Of a stretch of 64,000 nt of DNA, positions 8,208-16,467 are shown piece after piece. The notes beneath the pieces were generated by a model. The model was not told the origin of the DNA and searched no databases. It saw nothing but the letters and a program-made list of their open reading frames with translations. How positions within the stretch are numbered: the stretch's first letter is position 1; the number at the start of each line of letters is the position of its first letter. Origin of the DNA: Flavobacterium inviolabile (GTDB taxonomy: Bacteria > Bacteroidota > Bacteroidia > Flavobacteriales > Flavobacteriaceae); the NCBI RefSeq assembly GCF_013389455.1, contig NZ_CP058278.1, positions 124,001 to 188,000 on the forward strand. The letters are read 5' to 3'. A program made the position numbers and the translations under genes.

Positions 8208-9518
8208 CTATTTCTGTCTGAAATAAATATCAATAGGAACTCCTGAAAAATTATAGTTTTCGCGAAGTTTATTCTCAATAAATCGTTTGTAAGGATCCTT
8301 TACATATTGTGGCAGATTTGCAAAGAACACGAACTGTGGTGTTGGTGTCGGCAACTGCATACAATATTTGATCTTAACATATTTTCCTTTTAATGCCGGT
8401 GGTGGCGTGTGCTCGATAATCGGCAGCATCAATTCGTTAAATTTCGAAGTGGCTACACGCTGTTTTCTGTTTTCGTATACTTCAACAGCGGTTTCCAGTG
8501 CTTTCAGCAAACGTTGTTTGGTTAAGGCCGATACGAACAAAATTGGCACATCGGTAAACGGTTCCAGTTCTCTGCGGATTTTCGCTTCGTAATCACGGGT
8601 TGACATGGTATCTTTTTCCACCAAGTCCCATTTATTTACCAGAATCACAATTCCTTTTCTGTTTTTTTCTGCCAGCCAGAAGATACTCTGGTCCTGTCCT
8701 TCGAATCCGCGGGTAGCATCGATCATCAGGATACAAACATCACTGTGTTCGATAGCCCGAACAGAACGCATTACAGAATAGAATTCCAGATCTTCTTTTA
8801 CTTTCGCTTTTCTACGGATTCCGGCCGTATCCACCAGATTAAATTCAAATCCGAAACGGTTGTATTTGGTATCAATTGCATCACGGGTAGTTCCGGCGAT
8901 ATCGGTTACCACAAAACGGTCTTCGCCGATCAGGGCATTGATAAAAGATGATTTCCCGGCATTCGGACGTCCTACTACAGCAAAACGCGGTAACGGGTTC
9001 ACTTCTTCAGTTACTTCCGGCAAATCCGGCAGCGTTTGTACAAGAGCATCTAACAATTCTCCCGTTCCGCTTCCGTTCATTCCGGCAATAGTGAAATATT
9101 CGCCTAAGCCAAGGTTATAAAATTCGATAGCGTCTTTTTCACGCATCGCATTGTCTACTTTATTAACAACCAGTAAAACAGGTTTGGTTACTTTTCGAAG
9201 CAGCTTCGCCACTTCATCATCCATTGGGGTGATTCCTTCCTCTACATCCACCATAAAGATAATGGCATCTGCCTCATCAATGGCCAGTTCTACCTGACGG
9301 CGGATCTCTCCTTCAAAAACATCATCAGAACCTTTAATATATCCTCCTGTATCAATAACCGAAAATTCTTTTCCGTTCCACTCACTTTTTCCATAATTAC
9401 GATCACGCGTTACTCCGCTCACAGAGTCAACTATGGCTTCACGGCGTTGGATTAACCGGTTGAAAAAAGTTGATTTTCCAACATTTGGCCTTCCTACTAT
9501 GGCTACGATATTATTCAT
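8208..9518 (-). CDS. der: Ribosome-assembly GTPase Der (EngA)
   Basis: 436 residues with the diagnostic double GTPase layout. The first G domain begins at GRPNVGKST (about residue 9), with DTGG and NKVD. The second has GRPNAGKSS (about residue 185), with [11 protein letters not shown] and NKWD. The C-terminus is the KH-like domain of Der (near [12 protein letters not shown]). Der binds the 50S subunit and acts in late ribosome assembly. The length is normal for the family. A TACTTTTG promoter-type element lies just upstream on the minus strand (9545-9538). Confidence 0.97.
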   Translation of the reverse strand: MNNIVAIVGRPNVGKSTFFNRLIQRREAIVDSVSGVTRDRNYGKSEWNGKEFSVIDTGGYIKGSDDVFEGEIRRQVELAIDEADAIIFMVDVEEGITPMDDEVAKLLRKVTKPVLLVVNKVDNAMREKDAIEFYNLGLGEYFTIAGMNGSGTGELLDALVQTLPDLPEVTEEVNPLPRFAVVGRPNAGKSSFINALIGEDRFVVTDIAGTTRDAIDTKYNRFGFEFNLVDTAGIRRKAKVKEDLEFYSVMRSVRAIEHSDVCILMIDATRGFEGQDQSIFWLAEKNRKGIVILVNKWDLVEKDTMSTRDYEAKIRRELEPFTDVPILFVSALTKQRLLKALETAVEVYENRKQRVATSKFNELMLPIIEHTPPPALKGKYVKIKYCMQLPTPTPQFVFFANLPQYVKDPYKRFIENKLRENYNFSGVPIDIYFRQK

Positions 9519-9595
9519 TTTTCTTCTCTATTTTTTGCAAAAGTACGTTTTTTGATTTTAGCATGCTCAAAAATACGCCCGGGCAAAATCTTTAA

Positions 9596-10489
9596 TTAAT
9601 TATTTTTATTTTGATTGTATCCGAATCGGCGCAGCTGATAGCTGTTGCTTCGCCAGTCTTTATTTACTTTTACAAACATTTCAATATGAATTTGTTTGCC
9701 AAAGAATTTTTCCAGATCCTGACGTGCCTGAATACCTACTTTTTTAATAGCAGCACCTTTATGTCCGATGATGATTCCTTTCTGCGTTTCGCGTTCTACC
9801 ATGATAACGGCTCTGATCCGGATAATATCATCGTCTTCCAGGAATTCTTCCGTTTCAATTTCCACCGCATACGGAATTTCCTTTTCGTAGTTTAAAAGGA
9901 TTTTTTCACGGATGGTTTCATTTACGAAGAAACGTTCCGGTTTGTCTGTCAGCGCATCTTTTGGATAATATGCCGGCGATTCCGGCAGTAATTCCAGTAT
10001 TCTGTCGAAAACCGTACTTACATTAAAGTTCTCCAATGCCGATATCGGGAAGATCTCTGCGTTAGGCACTTTTTCTTTCCAAAGGTTTACCTGCTCTTCC
10101 AATTGTTCCTGATTGGATTTGTCAATTTTATTCAACAACAGCAATACCGGAATTTTGGCATGGATGATTTTATTAAAGAAGGCTTCATCTTTTAATTCCT
10201 TCTCTCCTATTTCTACCATATAGATCAGCACATCGGCATCTTCGAAAGCAGACTTTACAAAATCCATCATAGACGATTGCAATTCGTAAGCGGGTTTGAT
10301 GATTCCGGGTGTATCTGAAAACAATACCTGGAAATCGTCTCCGTTTACGATCCCTAATATTCTGTGACGGGTTGTTTGAGCTTTGGAAGTTATAATCGAA
10401 AGGCGTTCTCCAACAAAGGCATTCATTAATGTTGATTTTCCAACATTTGGATTACCGATGATGTTAACAAAACCTGCTTTGTGTGACAT
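9596..10489 (-). CDS. era: Ribosome-assembly GTPase Era
   Basis: 297 residues: one G domain (GNPNVGKST near residue 12, DTPG, NKID) and a C-terminal KH domain with the Era signature GHKGAAIKKVG. Era binds the 3' end of 16S rRNA during 30S maturation. It lies directly upstream of der on the same strand with a gap of under 80 bp, so the two ribosome GTPases may share control. A TACCTTTG element sits upstream (10515-10508 on the minus strand). Confidence 0.97.
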   Translation of the reverse strand: MSHKAGFVNIIGNPNVGKSTLMNAFVGERLSIITSKAQTTRHRILGIVNGDDFQVLFSDTPGIIKPAYELQSSMMDFVKSAFEDADVLIYMVEIGEKELKDEAFFNKIIHAKIPVLLLLNKIDKSNQEQLEEQVNLWKEKVPNAEIFPISALENFNVSTVFDRILELLPESPAYYPKDALTDKPERFFVNETIREKILLNYEKEIPYAVEIETEEFLEDDDIIRIRAVIMVERETQKGIIIGHKGAAIKKVGIQARQDLEKFFGKQIHIEMFVKVNKDWRSNSYQLRRFGYNQNKNN

Positions 10490-10564
10490 AGTAAAAAATT
10501 TAGCCTACAAAGGTAGGGATATCAAGCGAATAAGAATAAATATTTTATTTTTTTCGAAAAATAC

Positions 10565-10594
10565 TTGTTATTCCAACTATTCGTCGTAGTTTTG
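10565..10594 (+). promoter_or_regulatory. Bacteroidota-type promoter of the initiator tRNA genes
   Basis: TTG at 10565-10567, a 19-base spacer, then TAGTTTTG at 10587-10594. This matches the phylum's TTG-N19-TAnnTTTG consensus exactly and ends 12 bases before the first tRNA. Confidence 0.85.
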
Positions 10595-10606
10595 CACTCG
10601 AAACAT

Positions 10607-10679
10607 CGCGGGATAGAGCAGTAGGCAGCTCGTCGGGCTCATAACCCGAAGGTCACAGGTTCGAGTCCTGTTCCCGCTA
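10607..10679 (+). tRNA. tRNA-fMet (CAU), copy 1
   Basis: Complete cloverleaf of 73 bases including discriminator A. The anticodon loop is CTCATAA. The anticodon stem has three consecutive G-C pairs (GGG/CCC) and the acceptor stem has an unpaired first position (C1 opposite U72), both marks of an initiator tRNA. The 3' CCA is not encoded. The three copies are identical. Confidence 0.95.
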
Positions 10680-10713
10680 CTAAGTAGACATACTGAAAAT
10701 ACAAAACGCACAT

Positions 10714-10786
10714 CGCGGGATAGAGCAGTAGGCAGCTCGTCGGGCTCATAACCCGAAGGTCACAGGTTCGAGTCCTGTTCCCGCTA
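10714..10786 (+). tRNA. tRNA-fMet (CAU), copy 2
   Basis: Identical to copy 1, including the GGG/CCC anticodon stem and C1-U72 mismatch. The spacers on either side (each ending in ACGCACAT) are similar to each other, which shows that the unit was duplicated in tandem. Confidence 0.95.
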
Positions 10787-10819
10787 CTAAGTTACAGACT
10801 GAAAATTACAAACGCACAT

Positions 10820-10892
10820 CGCGGGATAGAGCAGTAGGCAGCTCGTCGGGCTCATAACCCGAAGGTCACAGGTTCGAGTCCTGTTCCCGCTA
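10820..10892 (+). tRNA. tRNA-fMet (CAU), copy 3
   Basis: Identical to copies 1 and 2. It is followed at once by a strong terminator, so the three copies most likely form a single transcript. Confidence 0.95.
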
Positions 10893-10896
10893 CTAA

Positions 10897-10927
10897 AAAA
10901 AGCCCCTTCATTTTGTTGGGGCTTTTT
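10897..10927 (+). terminator. Terminator of the tRNA-fMet operon
   Basis: Stem AAAAAGCCCC / GGGGCTTTTT with an 11-base loop, followed by more T. It starts five bases after the last tRNA. Confidence 0.9.
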
Positions 10928-11091
10928 TTTATGCTAACTCTTCAGAAAAATAATGAAATTTTATTTTTTAATTTTCTATGATTTTTAAGTTTTGTGACTT
11001 TTATTTATTTTAGTTAATAAACATGACTCTTGTCATATGTATCTAACCAAAAACAGACATATATGTATGATGTTATCACACCTATTAACAA

Positions 11092-11100
11092 GTTATGGGC
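11092..11100 (+). other. Integron-type cassette boundary (5' simple site)
   Basis: GTTATGGGC, the exact reverse complement of GCCCATAAC at 11655-11663 that overlaps the stop of the following gene. In integron cassettes the start of the cassette and the start of its attC site are complementary in just this way, because both derive from the same recombined site. Confidence 0.5.
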
Positions 11101-11119
11101 AACCTTTAAACAACTTCAC

Positions 11120-11662
11120 ATGAAAAAAATTGCAATTTCATTTCTTATTGTTTTTTTAATAAGTTGTAAAAAGGAAAATCCTGTAGAAAAATCACAACCG
11201 AAAGCCAACGGAAATTTACCGGAAAGAAATACAGAAAGTAAGCCGAAAAGAATTGGCGATTATATGTCCGACAATAAAGATTATTTTTGGGCAGCCAAAC
11301 AACGTGACACGGCAAAATATTGGGTAAGGGTTGTTTTCCAAAAAGAATTCGCCGTTTATCAATTTCATGGTCAGTGTTTGTATTGGTTTTTCACAAATCA
11401 TTATCACACAGGAACTGACAAAATAGAACTTCTTTGGACTTATAAAACAGATTGTTTACTTGACATGAAGTTTTTGAGAAACTCAAACGGCGTGAAAAAA
11501 TATCCGAAAAATGGCGACAGTTTTTGTGAGTATAGTTTGGTGAATGATTCTGTTATCAAAGTGAATTACAAGTTTTCGGAATGGGTGAAGAAAATAAACG
11601 AAACTGAGAAAGATTCAATCTTCCCGCATTACTTATATCTTGAGAGCAAAGACAGCCCATAA
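11120..11662 (+). CDS. Hypothetical lipoprotein carried in a cassette-like unit
   Basis: About 180 residues from the chosen ATG at 11120, which gives a clean lipoprotein signal (IVFLISCKKE); an earlier in-frame ATG at 11030 would add 30 non-signal residues. The body contains WVRVVFQKEF and two cysteines (HGQCLYW, KTDCLL) but no motif I recognise. The gene is bracketed by GTTATGGGC upstream and an attC-like dyad that begins over its stop codon, so it looks like a mobile gene cassette. Its composition is AT-rich like other accessory genes here. Confidence 0.65.
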   Translation: MKKIAISFLIVFLISCKKENPVEKSQPKANGNLPERNTESKPKRIGDYMSDNKDYFWAAKQRDTAKYWVRVVFQKEFAVYQFHGQCLYWFFTNHYHTGTDKIELLWTYKTDCLLDMKFLRNSNGVKKYPKNGDSFCEYSLVNDSVIKVNYKFSEWVKKINETEKDSIFPHYLYLESKDSP

Positions 11663-11786
11663 CAGAGGTTTCGCGCAATAGCTATTAAATGCTGCGCCGA
11701 AAACCTAACGGTTTTCTGAAATTTTTCATCACGCAGAATATTTTTCTTAAATTTACCGCTACAGCGCAAAGCCGCCGAACGTTAGC
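11655..11786 (+). other. attC-like recombination site
   Basis: It begins GCCCATAAC, whose TAA is the stop of the preceding gene, and ends AAC-GTTAGC. Between these, AGAGGTTTCGCGCAATAGC on the left is imperfectly complementary to GCTACAGCGCAAAGCCGCC on the right, giving the long imperfect hairpin of an attC site. Total length (about 130 bp) is within the usual attC range. No integrase gene is present in the window. Confidence 0.5.
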
Positions 11787-11843
11787 AGTAACTTTCCAAC
11801 ATAGAAATATGAGATTAACAAAAATCTCCTTTACCTCCTCAGA

Positions 11844-11963
11844 TTAACCCATTATTTCATTACCATTCCAACCGTTAGGACTGCCCTCTTGTTTCCAGGT
11901 ATAGCGATACTGTTTTTTGATTTGGCAGCAATGGAAATGAATGGACAAATCGCCACCGCTTTC
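11844..11963 (-). pseudogene. Possible gene remnant (C-terminal fragment)
   Basis: A minus-strand frame of 39 codons ending in TAA reads like the C-terminal end of a protein (QYRYTWKQEGSPNGWNG), with a stop just upstream and no usable start. It sits between the attC-like site and the VOC gene. It may be the leftover of a displaced gene, or chance. Confidence 0.3.
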
Positions 11964-12008
11964 TTATATTAAAATTCATTACCTTTAATATACTGAAATA
12001 AAAAGGTT

Positions 12009-12407
12009 ATGGAAACAAGGTTTATATGGGCAAATTTAGTCTCCGGTGATTTGGCGAAAACCGCTGCTTTTTATTCCGCTCTTGGTTTTAAACGAAATGA
12101 CCATGGCGACAATCAAGAATTGGTCAGTTTTGTTTTCGGACAGAATAATTTTATTATCAATTTCTTTACCGGGCAACGTTTATCACAACAAATGAATGGC
12201 GGTCTTTCAATTCCAAAAAATGCAAATGAAATCATATTTTCTTTATCTGCTAACAGTAAAGAAGAAGTTGAGCAATGGGTTGAAAAAGTCAGGTCTGCCA
12301 ATGGTACCCTATTTTCCGAACCCCAAAATTTTGAACAGGGTTACACCTTTGGTTTTGCCGACCCGGATAATCACAAATTCAATGTTCTATATTGGCCGGG
12401 AATGTAA
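12009..12407 (+). CDS. VOC family protein (glyoxalase/bleomycin-resistance fold)
   Basis: 132 residues, about one VOC domain. The N-terminal strand and helix (FIWANLVSGDLAKTAAFYSALGF) and the C-terminal FADPDNHKFNVLYWPG are the standard halves of the paired beta-alpha-beta-beta-beta fold. VOC proteins are metal-dependent isomerases, dioxygenases or antibiotic-binding proteins. Here the usual metal histidine and glutamate positions are not all clear, so the substrate cannot be assigned. It is a single gene in an accessory patch. Confidence 0.85.
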   Translation: METRFIWANLVSGDLAKTAAFYSALGFKRNDHGDNQELVSFVFGQNNFIINFFTGQRLSQQMNGGLSIPKNANEIIFSLSANSKEEVEQWVEKVRSANGTLFSEPQNFEQGYTFGFADPDNHKFNVLYWPGM

Positions 12408-12462
12408 AACCGGCCTGCTTTTGTAAACCGCATCAAACATCTAACAAATAAAAAAACAAGTT

Positions 12463-12627
12463 ATGCTACGAGTTTATATCCCAATTATTTTTTTCGCCGT
12501 TTTTATCGGTTGGATTTTATACCGACTGTTGGTAAAAAAAGACTTAAAACAGAATCTAACCACTTTGTATATCGGGTTAGCTTTTACAGTAATCTGGATC
12601 CTGATTTATTATTTCCTGCTTAAATAG
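12463..12627 (+). CDS. Small two-span membrane protein
   Basis: 54 residues, running from ATG at 12463 to TAG. Two hydrophobic segments (about residues 4-23 and 36-53) are separated by a basic loop (VKKDLKQNL), giving an inside-loop hairpin topology. I do not recognise a family. It follows the VOC gene by 55 bp on the same strand and could be co-transcribed with it. The small size makes this a moderate call. Confidence 0.5.
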   Translation: MLRVYIPIIFFAVFIGWILYRLLVKKDLKQNLTTLYIGLAFTVIWILIYYFLLK

Positions 12628-12853
12628 CGGTAAAATCATTACCGGAATTAACACGGGTTGTTTTAAAATTAAAACGGCTACCTTCCTTCTGAAACTGTTT
12701 TAACTGCCCTTCCCCGTTATGCCATCCCCTATTTTCCAGTCATATTTTTTTGACTAATTGACTGGCTTTTCATTTATACCGAACTTTGCTGTTCATCTTA
12801 TCAATCAACATCCGGATAGTTTATACCGAAAAGCAGTCCCAATCAATAGCTAC

Positions 12854-13852
12854 ATGAAACCTTTTTTAATCTTAATAATCCTGCTTGCCAACTTTGGTTG
12901 TCAGTCACAAACCAATAAAAAAATGAACGAAAACAACAACAGTAATCCGCTTTTGTGTAATCCGGAAACCGGTGTTTGTGAAATACCCAGCAGCACACAA
13001 CAGCAGCACAATGGTTATGCACCGGAGCAGCAAAAACCGGTAAAAATCATTTATTTCACGGATCCTATCTGTTCTTCCTGCTGGGGTATTGAGCCGCAAT
13101 TGAGAAAACTCAAACTGGAATACGGAAACAATATTGAAATCGAATACCGGATGGGCGGTCTTTTGCCCGACTGGAACTATAACAGCGGCGGTATCAGCAA
13201 ACCATCGGATGTAGCGCATCACTGGGATGAAGTCAGCGCGTATTATGACATGCCGATTGACGGAAATGTATGGCTGGAAGATCCGCTAAACTCTTCTTAT
13301 CCGCCGTCTATTGCTTTTAAGGCAGCCCAAATGCAGGATGAACAGAAAGCTGTTGCCTTCATGAGAAAAATCAGGGAAATGGTCTTTCTGGAAAAGAAAA
13401 ACATCACAAAATGGGAACACATCAGCAAAGCTGCTACCGAAACCGGATTGAACACCGTACAGCTCAAAACAGACTATGAAAACAAAGCAAAAGAACTGTT
13501 TCAGGCAGATCTGGAACTGGCCAGACGACTTGGCGTCAGAGGATTTCCGACCTTGTTTTTTATGGACAGCTCAAACAATCCGCAAACGGTATACGGTTTT
13601 AAGCCCTATACAGCATTTGAAGCCGCAGTACTGAAAGCTTTTCCAAAGGCAGCGAAAATGAATTATGATACTACCTGGACCGGTTTATTCGGCAAATACC
13701 CCACACTGACAACCCGGGAATTTTCGGAACTGTCCGGATCATCAAAAACAGAAAGCGAAACGCTATTGCAAAAGCTGACTAATGAAGGGACGTTAAATAA
13801 GATCGTCACTAAAAACGGAAATCTCTGGATAATCAATAATACCAATCGCTAA
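12854..13852 (+). CDS. DsbA-family thioredoxin-fold lipoprotein with C-terminal helix-turn-helix-like tail
   Basis: The start at 12854 gives a lipoprotein signal (LLANFGC); an in-frame ATG at 12758 would bury it. An Asn-rich linker leads to a thioredoxin-like domain with DPICSSCWG, the CxxC form typical of the DsbA/YjbH(SpxH)-like family (usual motif DPxCxWCW), and the cis-proline region GVRGFPTLFF. After the thioredoxin fold, about 60 residues (LTTREFSELSG to GNLWII) look like a small winged-helix domain. A redox or chaperone role in the envelope fits the lipobox. The tail would fit a cytoplasmic adaptor better, so localisation is uncertain. Confidence 0.75.
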   Translation: MKPFLILIILLANFGCQSQTNKKMNENNNSNPLLCNPETGVCEIPSSTQQQHNGYAPEQQKPVKIIYFTDPICSSCWGIEPQLRKLKLEYGNNIEIEYRMGGLLPDWNYNSGGISKPSDVAHHWDEVSAYYDMPIDGNVWLEDPLNSSYPPSIAFKAAQMQDEQKAVAFMRKIREMVFLEKKNITKWEHISKAATETGLNTVQLKTDYENKAKELFQADLELARRLGVRGFPTLFFMDSSNNPQTVYGFKPYTAFEAAVLKAFPKAAKMNYDTTWTGLFGKYPTLTTREFSELSGSSKTESETLLQKLTNEGTLNKIVTKNGNLWIINNTNR

Positions 13853-13975
13853 AAAAAATTCCCCGTTAAGATATTCAGCATACCGGACGCACCACATTCA
13901 GAACCGGATTATCCACTAAATACCAACAATTTAACAGGTTTCCTAAAAACTATTTTCAGCAACCGATAATTATAG

Positions 13976-13983
13976 TATCTTTG
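13976..13983 (+). promoter_or_regulatory. Probable -7 promoter element (TATCTTTG)
   Basis: Exact match to TAnnTTTG, 53 bases before the J-domain/KTSC gene. No TTG at the expected -33 spacing was found, so this is a partial promoter call. Confidence 0.5.
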
Positions 13984-14036
13984 CGCACTATTATAAAAGC
14001 CATTCCAATAACGAATGGTTTTTTATTTTGTCACTT

Positions 14037-14489
14037 ATGAACATGAAAAAAATTGTTGAGTACAGAAAGTTACTTGACGTTACCAAAACCGCTACGCTAA
14101 AAGAGCTGAAAACCATTTACCGAAACAGCATGAAAGACTGTCATCCTGATAAATTCAGTAATGATGAAGAACTGGCTGCTGCCGAAGAAAGAAGTAAAGA
14201 AATTATTGCGGCCTATCATTTTCTGGTAAGTATTGCTCCGGAAACACAGGAAAAAGACAAACCGGAATATATTAAAACAACCAGCACTTCAAACATTTTA
14301 GAGTTCTATATGGACAACAGTGTTTTGTACATTAACTTTTTAGACGGAAGTCAGTTTGAATATTTTGGTGTTCCGAAAGCGACCTATATCAAAATGATTA
14401 ATGCCGAATCGCCAAGCCGTTTTGCCAGAAGACATATCTATAATGAGTTTTTATACAGAAGCGCCAGCAAATTAGTGGCTGCAGAATAA
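14037..14489 (+). CDS. J-domain-like and KTSC domain protein
   Basis: About 150 residues. The N-terminal half is a short J-like helical domain containing the HPDK tetrapeptide (DCHPDKFSND), the residues by which J-proteins stimulate Hsp70. The C-terminal half fits the KTSC domain (LYINFLDGSQFEYFGVP, ending FARRHIYNEFLYR). KTSC domains occur with RNA-binding and lysyl-tRNA-synthetase-like proteins and their role is poorly known. I chose the ATG at 14037; a TTG at 14028 is also in frame. A terminator follows immediately. Confidence 0.8.
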   Translation: MNMKKIVEYRKLLDVTKTATLKELKTIYRNSMKDCHPDKFSNDEELAAAEERSKEIIAAYHFLVSIAPETQEKDKPEYIKTTSTSNILEFYMDNSVLYINFLDGSQFEYFGVPKATYIKMINAESPSRFARRHIYNEFLYRSASKLVAAE

Positions 14490-14496
14490 CCTATAA

Positions 14497-14527
14497 AAAA
14501 AACCTCCACAACTGTTGGAGGTTTTTT
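14497..14527 (+). terminator. Terminator after the J/KTSC gene
   Basis: AAAAAACCTCCA / TGGAGGTTTTTT with a short loop. It also lies just past the stop of the opposing gene (14548), so it may serve both. Confidence 0.85.
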
Positions 14528-14547
14528 TATATTATTTACTGATCCTA

Positions 14548-14913
14548 TCAGCTGATTCTCTGCAATTCCGGATTGACAATTTGTTTGATCTTCCCTACTC
14601 CCACAATCACGGCTCCTTCACAAAATTCAAATTCCATTCCTTCCGTCAGTGCGTTTTTAAAAAAGTCGACAGCCACTACCTTAATAGCTGCATCTACCCT
14701 TTCGCCCGGAAAAACCAATTCTTTATTGATAAAATACTGCGCACCGGAAGTCTGTTTTTCTGCAAAATCAAATTTAACCTGCGGCCTGTATCCCGATGCT
14801 GCTGCAGTTGTCCGGTCTCCATGCTCGGTTGTCCGGTATTTTAATACTGCGATAAAATCTACTTTACTGGTATCCGCTGCTGATTCCAAACTATCAAATA
14901 TTGTTATATCCAT
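14548..14913 (-). CDS. Stand-alone EF-Tu C-terminal-domain-like protein
   Basis: 121 residues. The sequence has the hallmarks of the beta-barrel domain at the C-terminus of elongation factor Tu: SGYRPQVKF, a FINKELVFPGERV segment and GMEFEFCEGAVIVGVGKI (compare GxxFxxREGxxTxGxGxV in EF-Tu). There is no GTPase domain and the gene is complete, so this is a free-standing domain, not a fragment. A role in tRNA or ribosome binding is possible but not shown. It is transcribed toward the J/KTSC gene. Confidence 0.75.
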   Translation of the reverse strand: MDITIFDSLESAADTSKVDFIAVLKYRTTEHGDRTTAAASGYRPQVKFDFAEKQTSGAQYFINKELVFPGERVDAAIKVVAVDFFKNALTEGMEFEFCEGAVIVGVGKIKQIVNPELQRIS

Positions 14914-15131
14914 ATTGCTATCCGGGGTGTTTTACGTTATATCCTATTGTTTTTTAATTGTTTATATTTTCAAATATCGCAAATCTGATGTATTTCCATC
15001 ACATTATGACGCTTTTTTTTCAATTTCATTAAAATCAATCAGATAGATAACGGTAAAATCGCGATAACATTGCAGGAAACCTGTTATTTAAAATTGTTCT
15101 CACAAAAACGAAGGGTTTTAAAAAAAAAGAT

Positions 15132-15166
15132 ACCCGATTCCTGCTTTTTACGGCATTGAATCGGGT
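15132..15166 (-). terminator. Terminator after the 15184-15807 lipoprotein gene
   Basis: ACCCGATTC / GAATCGGGT with a 17-base loop. On the minus strand it is followed by a run of about ten T. Confidence 0.75.
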
Positions 15167-15183
15167 TGTCATCGTAGTAATAC

Positions 15184-15807
15184 TTATCGCAAATTTACCG
15201 CTACCACGCTTCCATCTTTTTCGACTTCTATAAACTTTTCCATTCGCTCATGCTGATCTTTGTAATAGGTCTTATTTCTGTAATAATTAATATTCCCATA
15301 CGGCGTATAACCCGTTCCGGTATATTCCTGACCGTTCCGCGCAAATGTTGCCGACATCATTGCCTGCAGGAAATATTTACCCGGTTTCATTTTTTCAAAA
15401 ACAAAACGTCCGTATTCATCTGTTTTAGCATCAATACGGTAGCGAAATGCCGCATCAGACATATACACATACGTTTTTTTGTTTTCCTTTGATTTCCGCA
15501 TTTCATACCAGGCCTCAAAATAAGGGGTTACCGGGAAAAGCGACACCGTCAGATTAGTTCCGTATACTTTCCCGCCCATCAGCGGTTTAATCCCATAAGC
15601 ACCTTTTTGCCTGGTAAACAACACGCCTTTAATTGTCGCCTTGCCATAACCAATTGCTTTTTTAGCCTGGATACTGTCAAAAACAGCTTCCGGATATAAG
15701 GTTGTGATCTTATTTTTATTGGCTTTCCGGTCGGCCTCTTTTACAGCACTACAGGACCATCCCAAAACCAGCAGGGTGATTAATAACAGGGCATTAATTT
15801 TTTTCAT
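15184..15807 (-). CDS. Lipoprotein with carboxypeptidase-regulatory-like domain
   Basis: About 207 residues from the ATG at 15807, which places the lipobox (LVLGWSC) correctly; an upstream start at 15828 adds seven residues. A C-terminal pattern DEYGRFVFEKMKPGKYFL is typical of carboxypeptidase-regulatory-like beta-sandwich folds (prealbumin-like) in Bacteroidota. It is probably an outer-membrane lipoprotein of unknown partner. It follows another lipoprotein gene by 34 bp on the same strand, suggesting a two-gene operon. Confidence 0.75.
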   Translation of the reverse strand: MKKINALLLITLLVLGWSCSAVKEADRKANKNKITTLYPEAVFDSIQAKKAIGYGKATIKGVLFTRQKGAYGIKPLMGGKVYGTNLTVSLFPVTPYFEAWYEMRKSKENKKTYVYMSDAAFRYRIDAKTDEYGRFVFEKMKPGKYFLQAMMSATFARNGQEYTGTGYTPYGNINYYRNKTYYKDQHERMEKFIEVEKDGSVVAVNLR

Positions 15808-15841
15808 GCTCAATATTTTAGCAACCACTTTCTCTTTGGTT

Positions 15842-16240
15842 TTAATGTGATGTTGTTGAAGACAATGCTTCTCCTGTTGATACGTTTTCTTTTACCACAG
15901 TTCCGTTTACAATAATCTGTACCGTAAGCGTTCCGGTTTGTCCGGATGTCACAACATGTCCGTTTGCTCCAAATGTAACTGCCGGAACAGAGGAAGGCAT
16001 GTTTATTTCAGGACTTTCCCATGTGGTGGCGTTTACAGCAGAATTTAACTGCGGATCACCCTGTGCGTTCGTATGAATTACCGTTGAAATTAAGGCGTTA
16101 TCAGACGTAAATGCTTTGTATTTTACGACCCTGTTGCCTCCCGTTGTTGCAGCCGGTCCGTCGTCGCTGCCTCCACAGGAAGTTACCGAAAGACCTAACG
16201 CTAACACGAATACCAATGTTGAAAATATTTTCTTTTTCAT
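15842..16240 (-). CDS. Small hypothetical lipoprotein
   Basis: 132 residues. The lipobox (LSVTSCGGSDDG) is followed by the acidic/glycine spacer often seen in flavobacterial surface lipoproteins. The rest is a short beta-type domain (TLTVQIIVNGTVV) without a known motif. It is first in a likely operon with the next lipoprotein. It is divergent from the histidine-kinase gene, with which it shares a 227-bp intergenic region. Confidence 0.7.
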   Translation of the reverse strand: MKKKIFSTLVFVLALGLSVTSCGGSDDGPAATTGGNRVVKYKAFTSDNALISTVIHTNAQGDPQLNSAVNATTWESPEINMPSSVPAVTFGANGHVVTSGQTGTLTVQIIVNGTVVKENVSTGEALSSTTSH

Positions 16241-16467
16241 AATTTACAGTTATAAATGGTTTAACAATCTTTTACTTAACAAAAGTAGCGGCTTGTCAAA
16301 AGTGTCACAATCGCAGAAAACGAGTAATTTTTTCTACTGGTTTTCCGGTATTTTTAAATAGCTGCTTATAAATTCCCCTGTTTTTTTGTAATCTTTGACT
16401 GGAAATCCATTTTTCAAAAGTGCTGCCCACAGGAAATTTGTATTTTGTTACCCCTTAATTTTTTATC

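Noticed and set aside
14573-15046. 157-codon plus-strand frame opposite the EF-Tu-like gene
   Set aside because: The minus-strand frame has a clear EF-Tu domain pattern; the plus frame is low-complexity and extends into an A/T-rich gap.
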